NCBI GenBank assembly: GCA_018335875.1
Contig: JAGXRN010000014.1
Location: 1 to 40,279 of the forward strand
Source: Dethiobacter sp.
Lineage (GTDB): Bacteria; Bacillota; Dethiobacteria; Dethiobacterales; Dethiobacteraceae
Direction of reading: 5' to 3'
DNA: 40,279 nt
The notes beneath the pieces were generated by a model that saw nothing but the letters and a program-made list of their open reading frames with translations, was not told where the DNA came from and did not search any database. Within the stretch, counting starts at the first letter, position 1; each line of letters starts with the position of its first letter. Shown piece after piece: positions 6,325 to 16,059 of the stretch. The translations under genes and the position numbers were made by a program.

Positions 6325-7107
6325 CGCTAACAGAAGAAGCAGGACGAGGGTGATGGCGAGGTAATCACGGGGCGCGGCAGAGAGTTCACGCATGCGTGTC
6401 CTGGATTCTCCGCCCCTGTAGCAGCGGGCTTCCATGGCTATGGCCAGCTCATCGGCGCGCCTGAAAGCTGAGATAAAAAGCGGCACCAGCAGGGGTACCA
6501 GGCTTTTGGCGCGGCGGAATACATTTCCGCTTTCAAAATCGGCGCCGCGTGCCATCTGTGCTTTCATGATTTTTTCTGTCTCTTCCATCAGTGTGGGGAT
6601 AAAGCGCAGGGCGATAGTCATCATCATGGCTATCTCGTGAGAAGGCACACCTATGCGCCTTAGCGGTTTCATCAGGTACTCCAGTCCATCGGTGAGGGCG
6701 ATGGGTGAAGTGGTGAGAGTAAGAAGCGACGTGGATACAACCAGTATAATGATACGGATGACCATGAAGAGTCCAAGATAAAAACCCGTCTCCTCCACTC
6801 TTAGTGGCCCGAGGCGAAAAAGCACATCACCGCCCCTGGTCATAAAGAAATGCACAATCAGGGTGAAAAGAAGGATATAATAGACAGGCTTAAGGCCGCG
6901 GAAGAAGTAGGGCAGCGGCAGTCCCGAGGAGGCAAGAAGCCCCAGAAGCAGTGCGCTTATTATCAGGTAGCCAAGAAATGATTTGACTGTAAAAATAATA
7001 ATTATAAAAAGAATGAGGGCGATAAACTTGGCGCGGGGATCAAGTTTATGAAGTATTGAGTCGCCGGGAATATACTGGCCGATGGTAATACTCTTAAATA
7101 TACTCAT
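6304..7107 (-). CDS. ecfT: ECF transporter transmembrane subunit EcfT
   Basis: A 267-residue membrane protein that couples ATP hydrolysis by EcfA1/EcfA2 to substrate-specific S components, serving uptake of vitamins and other micronutrients. It begins MSIFKSITIGQYIPGDSILHKLDPRAK, has several membrane spans, and carries the two arginine coupling motifs seen in EcfT proteins (AQMARGADFE near residue 180; AMEARCYRGGE near residue 225). The gene overlaps ecfA2 by 4 nt. Its last residues (ALTWGQV) are encoded by a repeated GGGGTCAGG motif, so the native end may have been altered. No S-component gene is in the window, which fits a shared, group II ECF module. Confidence 0.93.
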   Translation of the reverse strand: MSIFKSITIGQYIPGDSILHKLDPRAKFIALILFIIIIFTVKSFLGYLIISALLLGLLASSGLPLPYFFRGLKPVYYILLFTLIVHFFMTRGGDVLFRLGPLRVEETGFYLGLFMVIRIIILVVSTSLLTLTTSPIALTDGLEYLMKPLRRIGVPSHEIAMMMTIALRFIPTLMEETEKIMKAQMARGADFESGNVFRRAKSLVPLLVPLFISAFRRADELAIAMEARCYRGGESRTRMRELSAAPRDYLAITLVLLLLLALTWGQV

Positions 7108-7964
7108 TTCACGGAACCTCCGAGCATGTCGAGTATTACCTCTTTTGCCCTCTCAACAGTAAACACATCGAGAGGGACGCGTTTACCGGCCACATTTAGC
7201 CTGTGCATCAGCTGTGTCATCTGCGGCAGTCCAAGGCCAAGCGTTTCAAGCTCTGCCTGGTTTTTAAACACTTCAGCCGGGGTGCCGCGGAGGCATATTT
7301 CCCCGCCTGCCATCACCAGCAGTCGGTCAGCGAGGCGGGCCACGTCTTCCATACTGTGTGATACAAGCACTACTGTCAGTCCCTGCTCACGGTGTAAGCC
7401 GGCAATCTGGCCGAGGATCTCTTTTCTGCCGCGCGGGTCAAGGCCTGCCGTTGGCTCGTCAAGAATGATAATTTCAGGCTCCATGGCCAACACCCCGGCC
7501 ATGGCCACACGCCTCATCTGGCCGCCGGAAAGAGAAAATGGTGAACGTTCGCTTATTTCAACGGCATCAAGGCCCACCAGCGCCAGCGCTTTATTCACTC
7601 TCCGTTTTACTTCTGCCTGAGGCAGTCCGAGATTACGCGGCCCAAAAGCCACATCGGCAAAAACAGTCTCCTCGAAAAGCTGCTGCTCGGGAAACTGAAA
7701 AAGAAGCCCTACTCTTCTGCGAACAGACACCAGTGCTGCTTTATCACGGCCTATTTCACTGCCGCTCAAAATAACGTGGCCGCAAGTGGCTTTGAGTAAA
7801 CCGTTGAAATGCTGAACCAGCGTGGATTTGCCCGAGCCTGTCTGGCCAATGATGGCCAGAAACTCCCCTTGCTCGATCTGCATATTAATATTTTTTAGCG
7901 CGGTAACTTCAAAAGGTGTGCCGGGCATGTAGACATGGGTAAGGTTTTCCACAGTCAGGAGCAT
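7104..7964 (-). CDS. ecfA2: ECF transporter ATP-binding subunit EcfA2
   Basis: A 286-residue ABC ATPase. Walker A is GQTGSGKST, the Q-loop region is LLFQFPEQQLFEETV, the signature is LSGGQMRR, Walker B is IIILDEPTAGLDP, and the switch histidine is in VLVSHSMEDVA. FPEQQLFEETV is characteristic of the second EcfA paralogue. It pairs with EcfA1 on the cytoplasmic face of EcfT. The start overlaps the end of ecfA1 by 10 nt, and the end overlaps ecfT by 4 nt, so the three genes are tightly coupled. Confidence 0.95.
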   Translation of the reverse strand: MLLTVENLTHVYMPGTPFEVTALKNINMQIEQGEFLAIIGQTGSGKSTLVQHFNGLLKATCGHVILSGSEIGRDKAALVSVRRRVGLLFQFPEQQLFEETVFADVAFGPRNLGLPQAEVKRRVNKALALVGLDAVEISERSPFSLSGGQMRRVAMAGVLAMEPEIIILDEPTAGLDPRGRKEILGQIAGLHREQGLTVVLVSHSMEDVARLADRLLVMAGGEICLRGTPAEVFKNQAELETLGLGLPQMTQLMHRLNVAGKRVPLDVFTVERAKEVILDMLGGSVK

Positions 7965-8785
7965 AACAGTTCCACCAGTCCATTGACAGTCATTACTTCC
8001 GGCGGGATATCCATGCCGGCAGCACGCAGTTCTTTTACCAACGCTACCACGGGCGGGACATCAAGCCCGGCATCGCGCAGGAGCTCTGCCTGGGCAAAGA
8101 TTTGAGCAGGTGCGCCTTCGAGCACAGAGCGGCCATTTAAAAGGACAATAACCCGGTCTGCGGACACAGCCTCTTCCATAAAGTGAGTAATGTAGACAAC
8201 TGTAATCCCTTCTTCCCGGTTAAGGCGCATAACAGTATCAAGTACCTCGCGGCGGCCGCGGGGGTCCAGCATGGCCGTGGGCTCATCCAGAATCAGGCAT
8301 TTAGGCCGCATGGCAATAACGCCGGCAATGGCGACCCTCTGCTTTTGCCCGCCTGACAAGAGGTGCGGCGCATGCCTGCGGTAGTGGGACATGTCCACCA
8401 ACTCCAGCGCTTCATCCACCCTCTTCCTGATTTCAGCCGAGTGCAGCCCCAGGTTTTCCGGGCCAAATGCAACGTCTTCCTCCACAGTGGTGGCCACAAT
8501 TTGATTGTCGGGGTTTTGGAAGACCATGCCTGCTGTCTGGCGGATACGCCACAGGTTGTCCTCAACCGAGGTAGAAAGGCCATCTACCCATACTTCCCCC
8601 ACACTGGGCAAAAGCAGGGCGTTAAAATGCTTGGCCAGAGTAGATTTTCCGGAACCGTTTGGCCCAAGCACTGCCAGGAATTCACCTCTTGCTATTGTGA
8701 GGTTGATATCTTGCAGCGCCCAGATGCTCTGCTCGTTTTCTCCCTTAAAGTTAAAGCCAAGTCCACCGGTACGGATAATTTCCAT
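7955..8785 (-). CDS. ecfA1: ECF transporter ATP-binding subunit EcfA1
   Basis: A 276-residue ABC ATPase with Walker A GPNGSGKST, Q-loop VFQNPDNQIVATTVEEDVAF, signature LSGGQKQR, Walker B CLILDEPTAMLDP and H-loop YITHFMEEA. NPDNQIVATTVEEDVAFG marks the EcfA1 paralogue. The ATG at 8785 is chosen because GGAGGTG lies just upstream; the frame extends nine codons further to 8812 without a ribosome-binding site. It follows rplQ after 129 nt and a palindrome that may terminate or attenuate the ribosomal transcript. Confidence 0.95.
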   Translation of the reverse strand: MEIIRTGGLGFNFKGENEQSIWALQDINLTIARGEFLAVLGPNGSGKSTLAKHFNALLLPSVGEVWVDGLSTSVEDNLWRIRQTAGMVFQNPDNQIVATTVEEDVAFGPENLGLHSAEIRKRVDEALELVDMSHYRRHAPHLLSGGQKQRVAIAGVIAMRPKCLILDEPTAMLDPRGRREVLDTVMRLNREEGITVVYITHFMEEAVSADRVIVLLNGRSVLEGAPAQIFAQAELLRDAGLDVPPVVALVKELRAAGMDIPPEVMTVNGLVELLCS

Positions 8786-8825
8786 TGCCTTCACCTCCGG
8801 CACCCGACACATTTCCTATGCAACA

Positions 8826-8862
8826 AAGAAAATCGACCCAAAAAACAGTTGTCGATTTTCTT
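8826..8862 (-). terminator. 12-bp palindrome between rplQ and ecfA1, possible terminator
   Basis: AAGAAAATCGAC and GTCGATTTTCTT form a perfect 12-bp stem with a 13-nt loop. On the minus strand the descending arm reads GTCGATTTTCTTTGTTG, so U-rich sequence lies within and after it. It may end or attenuate the alpha-operon transcript, or it may be a protein-binding palindrome. No promoter for ecfA1 is obvious around it. Confidence 0.5.
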
Positions 8863-8914
8863 ACATCATAAGAGTGTTGTCGCAGTCTCTGACATTACTG
8901 CAGAATCAGAATCA

Positions 8915-9253
8915 TTACAGAATTTCAAGTATTGCCATGGGTGCAGCGTCGCCACGGCGCGGCGCAATTTTTAGGATACGCGTGTAACCTCCCTGACGCT
9001 CTTCAAAACGTGGTGAGATCTCCTCAAACAGCTTCGTTACTGCATCTTCATCAAAGAGATAGGCCAATGCCTGACGCCGGGCATGCAAGTCGCCCCGTTT
9101 ACCAAGGGTGATCATTTTTTCAGCAATTGAACGTATCTGTTTGGCTTTAGCCTCCGTGGTCTCTACTTTACCGTTGAGAACCAGGGAGGTGACCAGGTTG
9201 CGCAGCATAGCGCGGCGAGGCGCGCTGCGGCGTCCGAATTTACGGAGTGTCAT
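8915..9253 (-). CDS. rplQ: 50S ribosomal protein L17
   Basis: 112 residues, the compact form of L17 found in Bacillota. [20 protein letters not shown] at the N-terminus and the [21 protein letters not shown] region near the C-terminus are diagnostic. L17 sits near the tunnel exit on the solvent side of the large subunit. It directly follows rpoA by 15 nt and closes the alpha-operon gene cluster. Confidence 0.96.
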   Translation of the reverse strand: MTLRKFGRRSAPRRAMLRNLVTSLVLNGKVETTEAKAKQIRSIAEKMITLGKRGDLHARRQALAYLFDEDAVTKLFEEISPRFEERQGGYTRILKIAPRRGDAAPMAILEIL

Positions 9254-9268
9254 GCCTACTCCCTCCTA

Positions 9269-10207
9269 TTACTCGTTGTCACGCAGTTTCATATTCAATT
9301 CCTCTAATTTATGCTGCACTTCCTCCAGCGATTTTTTGCCAAGGTTGCGCACCTTCATCATTTCTTCTTCACTTTTGTTGATAAGATCATGGACTGAGTT
9401 AATGCCGGCGCGCTTGAGGCAGTTGTAGGAACGGACTGAAAGGTCAAGTTCTTCAATAGTCATCTCCAAGATTTTGCTTTTGTCGTCCTCGTCCTTTTCG
9501 TCGGCGATTTCCACTTCATCAACTTTTTCTGTAAGGTTGATAAAAAGGCTGAGATGCTTGGAGAGAATTTTGGCGCCAAGGCTTACGGCCTCATCGGGCC
9601 GGATACTGCCATCTGACCAGACCTCAATTGTCAGCTTGTCGTAGTCGGTAATTTGCCCCACACGGGTATCTTCCACATTGTAGTTTACCCGCTTGATTGG
9701 TGAAAACAGGGAATCGACCGGTATCATGCCAATGGGTTGGCCTGCTTCTTTATTTCGTTCCGCCGGGACATAGCCCCGCCCGGTGGCAGCATTGATTTCC
9801 ATGTAAAGATGGCCGCCTTCTTCCAGGGTGGCGATATGCAGATCCGGGTTTAAGATTTCCACATCAGCCGGTAGTTTTATGTCTCCGGCTGTAACTACAC
9901 CCTGTCCCGCCGCAATAATAATCAGCTTCTGCCGATCATCACTGTGGATTTTCATCGCAAGTTGTTTAAGGTTGAGGATAATTTCAGTGGTATCCTCAAG
10001 GACGCCGGGAATGGTGGAAAATTCATGCAGCACATTTTCAATCTGTATGCCTGTAATAGCAGCGCCAGGCAGCGAGGAAAGCAGGATACGCCGCAGCGAA
10101 TTGCCAAGAGTAATCCCATAGCCTCGCTCCAGGGGTTCTATCACAAACTTGCCGTATGTGCCATCATCACTTACTCGTTCAATCTTGGGCTTTTCAATTT
10201 CAATCAC
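9269..10207 (-). CDS. rpoA: RNA polymerase subunit alpha
   Basis: 312 residues, full length. The N-terminal assembly domain includes [20 protein letters not shown] and [13 protein letters not shown] charged linker ([13 protein letters not shown], about residues 235-247) leads to the C-terminal domain that contacts UP elements and activators ([19 protein letters not shown]). The start is GTG, nine bases after GGAGG. As usual it lies between rpsD and rplQ. Confidence 0.98.
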   Translation of the reverse strand: MIEIEKPKIERVSDDGTYGKFVIEPLERGYGITLGNSLRRILLSSLPGAAITGIQIENVLHEFSTIPGVLEDTTEIILNLKQLAMKIHSDDRQKLIIIAAGQGVVTAGDIKLPADVEILNPDLHIATLEEGGHLYMEINAATGRGYVPAERNKEAGQPIGMIPVDSLFSPIKRVNYNVEDTRVGQITDYDKLTIEVWSDGSIRPDEAVSLGAKILSKHLSLFINLTEKVDEVEIADEKDEDDKSKILEMTIEELDLSVRSYNCLKRAGINSVHDLINKSEEEMMKVRNLGKKSLEEVQHKLEELNMKLRDNE

Positions 10208-10270
10208 TTATCAAACCCTCCTTCTCGATTCCATCACCAACGCGAGGGTATTCGTTTTATCATATTAAGA

Positions 10271-10900
10271 TTAACGGGAATATAGCTCGACGATAAGGTG
10301 CTCGGTAATGGGTATATCTATTTCTTCCCTGGACGGGAATCGCACAAACTTGCCGCTAAGATTCGTCCTGTCCACTTCCAGCCAATCTACCGTACCCTGT
10401 GTGCGCAACAACTCTGATAAGTCCTTAAATCTGGCCTTATCGCGGCTGGTATCACGGACGGAGATTGAATCCCCGGGACGAAGCAGATATGAAGGAATGG
10501 ATACTCTGCGCCCGTTTACATCCACATGGCCGTGCCGTACGAGTTGGCGGGCTTCAGGGCGGGAGAGGGCAAACCCTAAGCGGTAAACAACATTATCAAG
10601 GCGGGATTCAAGCAACTGCAGCAGGTTTTCACCTGTAATCCCTTTGCGGCGGTCAGCTTCTTTGAAATATTTACGGAACTGGCTTTCCAGCACGCCATAG
10701 ATTCTGCGCGCTTTTTGTTTTTCACGCAACTGCAGGCCGTACTCAGAGGGCTTGCTGCGGCGTCCCTGGCCGTGCTGGCCGGGCGGATATGTCCGGCGAT
10801 CTACAGCGCACTTTTCAGTATAACAACGCTCACCTTTAAGATAGAGCTTAAGGCCTTCCCTGCGACATAATCTGCAAACAGCTTCAGTATATCTTGCCAA
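10271..10900 (-). CDS. rpsD: 30S ribosomal protein S4, zinc-binding form
   Basis: 209 residues. S4 nucleates 16S rRNA assembly and in Bacillus represses its own gene. The N-terminus carries four cysteines (C9, C12, C26, C31) of a zinc knuckle, the cysteine-containing version common in Clostridia. The S4 RNA-binding domain is seen in [19 protein letters not shown]. Here rpsD sits inside the alpha operon between rpsK and rpoA, the arrangement of most bacteria but not of Bacillus subtilis, where rpsD is elsewhere. Confidence 0.97.
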   Translation of the reverse strand: MARYTEAVCRLCRREGLKLYLKGERCYTEKCAVDRRTYPPGQHGQGRRSKPSEYGLQLREKQKARRIYGVLESQFRKYFKEADRRKGITGENLLQLLESRLDNVVYRLGFALSRPEARQLVRHGHVDVNGRRVSIPSYLLRPGDSISVRDTSRDKARFKDLSELLRTQGTVDWLEVDRTNLSGKFVRFPSREEIDIPITEHLIVELYSR

Positions 10901-10920
10901 AGATTTTCACCTCCTGTATT

Positions 10921-11316
10921 TTAAACTCGACGCCGTTTTGGCGGGCGGCAGCCGTTGTGAGGGATTGGTGTCACATCTTTAATCAGGTTGACCTCAAGAC
11001 CCGCGGCCTGCAGTGAACGGATAGCAGCTTCCCGGCCGGCGCCCGGCCCTTTAACAAATACTTCCACTTCCTTTAAACCGTGTTCCATGGCCGCTTTGGC
11101 GGCTTGGTCAGCGGCAAGCTGCGCGGCAAAAGGAGTGGATTTACGTGAGCCCTTAAAACCTACGCCGCCGGCGCTCGCCCAGGAAATGGTATTGCCTTTG
11201 AGGTCTGCAATGGTGATCTGTGTGTTGTTAAAAGTTGATTTGATATGGGCAACGCCATGTTCAATATTTTTTCTTTCACGCCTTCTTGGGCGTGTGGTTT
11301 TTCTGCGTGCAACCAA
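10921..11316 (-). CDS. rpsK: 30S ribosomal protein S11
   Basis: 131 residues with the conserved [33 protein letters not shown] and the C-terminal [13 protein letters not shown]11 forms part of the platform of the small subunit near the E site. The start is TTG (11314-11316), about ten bases behind AGGGGG; no nearby ATG fits. It is 20 nt from both neighbours' ends, within the alpha operon. Confidence 0.96.
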   Translation of the reverse strand: MVARRKTTRPRRRERKNIEHGVAHIKSTFNNTQITIADLKGNTISWASAGGVGFKGSRKSTPFAAQLAADQAAKAAMEHGLKEVEVFVKGPGAGREAAIRSLQAAGLEVNLIKDVTPIPHNGCRPPKRRRV

Positions 11317-11336
11317 AACTCTCTTACCCCCTGTCT

Positions 11337-11711
11337 TTACTTACTTTTTCGTCTTACACCAACTGTGCGCTTAGGCCCTTTGCGGGTCCTGGCATTATTT
11401 TTGGTTGTCTGGCCTCTCACAGGCAAGCCGCGGCGGTGGCGGATCCCGCGGTAACTGCCGATTTCCATCAACCGCTTGATGTTCATGGACACCTCGCGGC
11501 GCAGGTCCCCTTCCACCTTGTAGTTTTTATCAATATATTCACGCAGCCTGTTTACTTCGTCCTCGGTTAGATTGCGCACGCGTGTATCTTGGTTCACGGC
11601 AGTCCGTGACAAAATTTCGAGCGCAGTCCTGCGACCGATTCCGTAAATATAGGTCAGCGCAATCTCCACCCGCTTATCGCGCGGCAGGTCGACTCCGGCA
11701 ATCCTCGCCAT
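11337..11711 (-). CDS. rpsM: 30S ribosomal protein S13
   Basis: 124 residues. [20 protein letters not shown] at the N-terminus, the helix-hairpin-helix region [14 protein letters not shown], and the basic tail ending [10 protein letters not shown] are typical. S13 lies at the head of the small subunit and forms intersubunit bridges. The ATG at 11711 matches the family start and follows GAAGGTG; the frame extends ten codons further without a better site. It sits 69 nt after rpmJ. Confidence 0.97.
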   Translation of the reverse strand: MARIAGVDLPRDKRVEIALTYIYGIGRRTALEILSRTAVNQDTRVRNLTEDEVNRLREYIDKNYKVEGDLRREVSMNIKRLMEIGSYRGIRHRRGLPVRGQTTKNNARTRKGPKRTVGVRRKSK

Positions 11712-11780
11712 AAGGATTCGCACCTTCCTTTCTTCTGACAAACAAGATTAGAATTTCCAGCCTTTTCCCTTTTTATACAA

Positions 11781-12112
<332 letters not shown>

Positions 12113-12138
<26 letters not shown>

Positions 12139-12439
12139 CAGGTACAGTTCCCTCCTTCTCCCCCCGGGAGGTTGTCAGAGCCATTTTATGGATGGCCTGC
12201 ACGACTTCCTCATCACTCGCCTGCCGCTGCATCAGCTTCTCAGTCAGTTCAGGCGGCCCAAGGCCCAGGGCCTCAAGATGGCGAAGATTTTTTTTCTTTG
12301 GGTGTCGCAGGGGGCGGTTTAAACCATTGGCAACCAGGACAAAATTGGATTCCAGGATTCCGACTACCAGGTAATATTCCCCGGCATCACGCCCTGCAAG
12401 CGAGTGCACCACTAACCCCAGTTGACGCGGTTCAACCAC
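12113..12439 (-). CDS. KOW-domain (L14e-like) RNA-binding protein
   Basis: A 108-residue protein beginning [19 protein letters not shown], with a KOW/L14e-like fold expected for the first 60 residues ([20 protein letters not shown]) and a lysine-rich region [15 protein letters not shown]. Clostridia and bacilli carry a homologue at exactly this place between map and infA; it is usually annotated as a KOW-domain RNA-binding protein and its role is not established. The start is GTG at 12437-12439, seven bases after GGAGG; the frame continues six codons upstream through the ribosome-binding site. Confidence 0.85.
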
Positions 12440-12502
12440 GCTGCAACCTCCCTTCACTCGGCAGGAGTATTTAACTGATAAGTTCAGCCAAGAGGAATAA
12501 TT

Positions 12503-13249
12503 CTAAAGTTTGGTTAAGATTTGCGGGAATTCTTTTCCCACAGCCACTGTATGCTCAAAATGCGCCGACCATTTGCGGTCAAGCGTTACAACTGTCCAGT
12601 TGTCGGCTAGTGTCTCCACCTGCCAGTCTCCTGTGTTGACCATGGGTTCTATGGCCAGCACCATACCTTCCTGCAGCAGCGGCCCTCTTCCCGGCTTGCC
12701 GAAATTGGGAATCTGCGGTTCTTCGTGCATCTGATTGCCGATGCCATGACCCACATAATTGCGGACAACCGAGAATCCGTTTTTTTCCACAAACGACTGG
12801 ACTGCGTGGGAAATATCGGTCAGATGATTGCCTGCCACCGCTTTTTCAATCCCTTGCGCCAAAGACTCTCTTGTCACCTGCAGCAGACGCAGCACCTCGG
12901 GGTGCACATCACCCACCGGAAGCGTGACAGCTGCATCTCCGTAATATCCCTGATAAATCGCTCCGACGTCAATACTTATAATATCTCCGTCCTGCAGGCG
13001 CCGCAGCGACGGGATGCCATGGACAACTTCCTCGTTGACCGAGGCACAGATGGTGGCGGGGAAACCATGATACCCTTTGAAAGCAGGCATGCATCCCGCC
13101 TTGCGTATAATGCGTTCTGCGAGACTGTCAAGTTCAGCAGTTGTCACTCCGGGTTTCACAGTGCTGCTCATCTGCTGCAGTACCTCAGCTACCACGCGAC
13201 CCGCCTGCCGCATCAGTTTCAGCTCCCGGGCTGATTTTAGTGTTATCAT
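12503..13249 (-). CDS. map: Methionine aminopeptidase type I
   Basis: A 248-residue metalloenzyme that removes the initiator methionine from nascent proteins. The five metal ligands are recognisable in DIISIDVGAIYQGYYGDAA (two aspartates), the GHGIG histidine region, VLAIEPM (glutamate), and SAHFEHTVAV (glutamate). No N-terminal zinc-finger extension is present, so this is type Ia. It starts only 5 nt after the secY stop; adk, normally between them in Bacillota, is missing. Confidence 0.97.
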   Translation of the reverse strand: MITLKSARELKLMRQAGRVVAEVLQQMSSTVKPGVTTAELDSLAERIIRKAGCMPAFKGYHGFPATICASVNEEVVHGIPSLRRLQDGDIISIDVGAIYQGYYGDAAVTLPVGDVHPEVLRLLQVTRESLAQGIEKAVAGNHLTDISHAVQSFVEKNGFSVVRNYVGHGIGNQMHEEPQIPNFGKPGRGPLLQEGMVLAIEPMVNTGDWQVETLADNWTVVTLDRKWSAHFEHTVAVGKEFPQILTKL

Positions 13250-13254
13250 TTCGG

Positions 13255-14511
13255 CTATTTCATGAAACCCTGGTAGCTCCTCATCATCATGTGGCTCTCG
13301 ATTTGTTTCATAACTTCGAGCACCACACCAACCACGATAATCATACCCACGCCGCCAAAAATAATGTTAATCCGAAATATATTTTGCAGCAGGACGGGCA
13401 TGACAGCAATGGAGGCAAGAGCCAGAGCACCGGCCAGAGTCAGCCTTGAAGAAACACGAGCCAGGAAATCAGCGGTGGGCCTTCCCGGCCGCAGCCCTGG
13501 TATAAAGCCACCGTACTTCTTCATGTCATTTGACACTTTAACAGGGTCAAACTGGATGGCGGTATAGAAATAGGCGAAAAACACAATCATCAGTACAAAC
13601 AGAAATGAGTGGAAAAAGGATCCTATCCGGAATAAATCCTCAAGCCTCCTGGCAAAGGGATGGGCAATAAACTGTGCGATTGTGCCGGGAAACATCAGCA
13701 GTGCCGAGGCAAAAATCACTGGAATAACTCCGGACTGGTTCACCTTGAGAGGGATGTGCGTGGACTGGCCGCCATACATTTTCCGCCCCACTATACGCTT
13801 GGCATACTGGACGGGGATGCGGCGCTGGCCTTCTTCCAGGGCGATAATGGCAACAATCAGGCCCAGTATAACCACTACCGTGGCTAAGACAGTGAATATA
13901 TTCAGCTCACCCAGTCGCGTCAGCTCGAAGGTCTGAAGAACGCCAGGCCCGAAACGAGACACAATACCGGCAAAGATGATAATGGATATACCGTTGCCGA
14001 TGCCGCGCTCAGTGATCAATTCACCAAGCCACATCAAGAATGCTGTGCCCGCAGTCAGTGTAATTACGATTGTAAACAGCGAGAAAACGGTGGGATTGAT
14101 AACGGCATCGCGAAAGATACCAACCGTCATCCCCGTAGCCTGAATCAACGCCAGCAGAATAGTGCCGTAGCGGATAAACTGAGCCAGTTTCTTACGGCCT
14201 TCCTCGCCTTCCTTGGACCATTCCTCAAACTTGGGAACCACCACAGTGAGAAGCTGCATGATAATCGAGGCGTTAATGTAAGGCATGATCCCCATGGCAA
14301 AAATCGTGAAATTTTCCAGTGAGCCACCGGCAAAGACATTAAACAAGCCAAACAGGTTGTCACTTTGGAAAAAATCCGCCAGAATGCTGGGGTTCACACC
14401 TGGTACAGGCACATGGGAACCTAACCTGTAGACCACAAGCATAGCCAGTGTAAAGAGTATTCTCGACCTGAGCTCTTTGATTTTCCAGGCGTTTCTCAGT
14501 GTCTCAAGCAC
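13255..14511 (-). CDS. secY: Protein translocase channel subunit SecY
   Basis: A 418-residue integral membrane protein with ten membrane spans, the pore of the SecYEG translocon. RILFTLAMLVVYRLGSHVPVPG at the first span, the plug region that follows, GIGNGISIIIFAGIVSR and the cytosolic loop RRIPVQYAKRIVG are conserved. The start is GTG, and the preceding rplO ends 1 nt before it, so expression is probably coupled. The partner SecE gene is at 39431-39631 in this window; secG is not here. Confidence 0.98.
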   Translation of the reverse strand: MLETLRNAWKIKELRSRILFTLAMLVVYRLGSHVPVPGVNPSILADFFQSDNLFGLFNVFAGGSLENFTIFAMGIMPYINASIIMQLLTVVVPKFEEWSKEGEEGRKKLAQFIRYGTILLALIQATGMTVGIFRDAVINPTVFSLFTIVITLTAGTAFLMWLGELITERGIGNGISIIIFAGIVSRFGPGVLQTFELTRLGELNIFTVLATVVVILGLIVAIIALEEGQRRIPVQYAKRIVGRKMYGGQSTHIPLKVNQSGVIPVIFASALLMFPGTIAQFIAHPFARRLEDLFRIGSFFHSFLFVLMIVFFAYFYTAIQFDPVKVSNDMKKYGGFIPGLRPGRPTADFLARVSSRLTLAGALALASIAVMPVLLQNIFRINIIFGGVGMIIVVGVVLEVMKQIESHMMMRSYQGFMK

Positions 14512-14512
14512 T

Positions 14513-14953
14513 TTAAATCACCTCTATTTTGCCACCCGCGGCCTGAATTTTTTCAGCAGCTGTGTTGCTGAAACCATGGGCTTTTACAGTTAGAGTCTTT
14601 TCCAGTTGCCCCTGGCCAAGGATTCTGACTCCATCCTTAACAGACTTGATAAGCCCCTGTTTTTTCAACTCTTCAGGCGTCACCACCGCTCCGTCTGCAA
14701 AGATGTTTAAGCGGGCGATGTTTATTTCATTATAATCTTTCTTAAAGATGCTGGTAAATCCACGTTTCGGCAGGGCACGCTGCAGCGGCATCTGGCCGCC
14801 TTCAAAGCCTGGTCTGACCCCTCCGCCGGAACGGGCTTTTTGACCCTTGTGCCCGCGGCCCGAAGTCTTGCCAAGACCGCTGCCTATGCCGCGTCCTACC
14901 CGCTTTTTAGCGGTGCGGGCGCCTTTGGGGCTTGAAAGTTCGTGTAAGCGCAT
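14513..14953 (-). CDS. rplO: 50S ribosomal protein L15
   Basis: 146 residues from the ATG at 14953 ([20 protein letters not shown]), which matches the family N-terminus and lies ten bases after AGGGGG; an ATG two codons earlier (14959) is too close to that site but cannot be excluded. The glycine- and arginine-rich segment [20 protein letters not shown] is typical of L15, a late-assembly protein of the large subunit. It overlaps nothing but sits between rpmD and secY as in all spc operons. Confidence 0.96.
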   Translation of the reverse strand: MRLHELSSPKGARTAKKRVGRGIGSGLGKTSGRGHKGQKARSGGGVRPGFEGGQMPLQRALPKRGFTSIFKKDYNEINIARLNIFADGAVVTPEELKKQGLIKSVKDGVRILGQGQLEKTLTVKAHGFSNTAAEKIQAAGGKIEVI

Positions 14954-14967
14954 TGTCATAACACCCC

Positions 14968-15147
14968 CTAAACTTCTTCTACTTTGACGAGGTGGGAAAC
15001 TTTTCTAACCATACCCCGGATTTGAGGTGTATCTGTATGCTCCACCGTCTGCTGCAGCTTGGTCAGGCCAAGAGACTTCACTGTGATACGCTGGGGTTCC
15101 GGTCTGCCGATTGGGCTGTTGACAAGTGTGATGCGTAGTTTTGTCAT
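14968..15147 (-). CDS. rpmD: 50S ribosomal protein L30
   Basis: A 59-codon gene starting [20 protein letters not shown] and ending [13 protein letters not shown], full length for the short bacterial L30. The motif [18 protein letters not shown] is diagnostic. ATG follows AGGAGG with 7 nt. It lies between rpsE and rplO with 11- and 14-nt gaps. Confidence 0.96.
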   Translation of the reverse strand: MTKLRITLVNSPIGRPEPQRITVKSLGLTKLQQTVEHTDTPQIRGMVRKVSHLVKVEEV

Positions 15148-15158
15148 TTGATTTCCTC

Positions 15159-15659
15159 CTAGCCTAGAACTTCTTCCACCGTTTTGCCGCGCAGTTTGGC
15201 TACCTGCTCCACCCTTTTCAGGGTTTTAAGCCCGGTCATAGTCGCATAGACCATGTTGATGGCATTAGCGGAACCAAGCGATTTGGTCAGGATATCTCGC
15301 ACACCCGCAAGTTCCAGGACTGCGCGCACCGGGCCGCCGGCAATAACACCTGTACCTTCCGAGGCCGGCTTTAAAAGGACTTTGCCGGCGCCGAAAACTC
15401 CTGTAATTGCATGGGGAATAGTGGTTCCCACCAGTGGAACCTTAGTTAAATTTTTCTTGGCATCTTCTATACCTTTGCGTACAGCTTCCGGCACTTCGCC
15501 CGCTTTACCGAGACCTGCACCCACATTGCCGTTGCCGTCACCGACCACAACCAAAGCTGAGAAGCTGAAGCGGCGTCCGCCTTTAACAACCTTGGCCACA
15601 CGGTTGATCTGGACTACTTTTTCGTTGAATTCTGTTTTATTTTGATCGTATTTATCCAC
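15159..15659 (-). CDS. rpsE: 30S ribosomal protein S5
   Basis: 166 residues. The double-stranded-RNA-binding-like N-terminal domain includes [20 protein letters not shown] and [14 protein letters not shown]; the C-terminal half has [19 protein letters not shown]5 helps decoding fidelity and mRNA helicase activity at the entry channel. The start is GTG about 12 nt behind AAGGAGG. Position between rplR and rpmD is canonical. Confidence 0.97.
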   Translation of the reverse strand: MDKYDQNKTEFNEKVVQINRVAKVVKGGRRFSFSALVVVGDGNGNVGAGLGKAGEVPEAVRKGIEDAKKNLTKVPLVGTTIPHAITGVFGAGKVLLKPASEGTGVIAGGPVRAVLELAGVRDILTKSLGSANAINMVYATMTGLKTLKRVEQVAKLRGKTVEEVLG

Positions 15660-15682
15660 GCTTTATTTTTCCCTCCTTGGCC

Positions 15683-16048
15683 TTAAAATTTCAGACCTGC
15701 TTCGCGGGCTCCCTCGGCAAGTTCCTTAACACGCCCGTGATAAAGGTAACCACCCCGGTCAAAGACAACTTCACTAATCCCTTTTTCAATTGCTTTGCGG
15801 GCAATGAGTTCTCCGACCTGGCGGGCAGCTTCCTTATTACCGAATGTTTTTTTTCCTTCGCCGGACATATCCAGGCTGGAGGCGGCCACCAGGGTGTTGC
15901 CCAAAATATCATCAATCACTTGGGCGTAGATATGTTTCTGGCTGCGAAAGACGTTAAGGCGCGGTCGTGCTGCATTGCCTTCCAGTCTTTTGCGGACACG
16001 GAGGTGCCTCTTCTTGCGCGCAGCATTCTTATCCTGTCGGCTGATCAT
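15683..16048 (-). CDS. rplR: 50S ribosomal protein L18
   Basis: 121 residues, normal for L18, the main 5S rRNA-binding protein of the central protuberance. An arginine/lysine-rich N-terminus ([20 protein letters not shown]) leads into [19 protein letters not shown], and the C-terminal part holds [20 protein letters not shown]. It follows rplF by 11 nt. Confidence 0.97.
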   Translation of the reverse strand: MISRQDKNAARKKRHLRVRKRLEGNAARPRLNVFRSQKHIYAQVIDDILGNTLVAASSLDMSGEGKKTFGNKEAARQVGELIARKAIEKGISEVVFDRGGYLYHGRVKELAEGAREAGLKF

Positions 16049-16059
16049 AACTTCACCCC

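Noticed and set aside
12440..13254. A hidden or broken adk between secY and map
   Set aside because: The gap is 5 nt, and no Walker-type kinase remnant is seen on either side.
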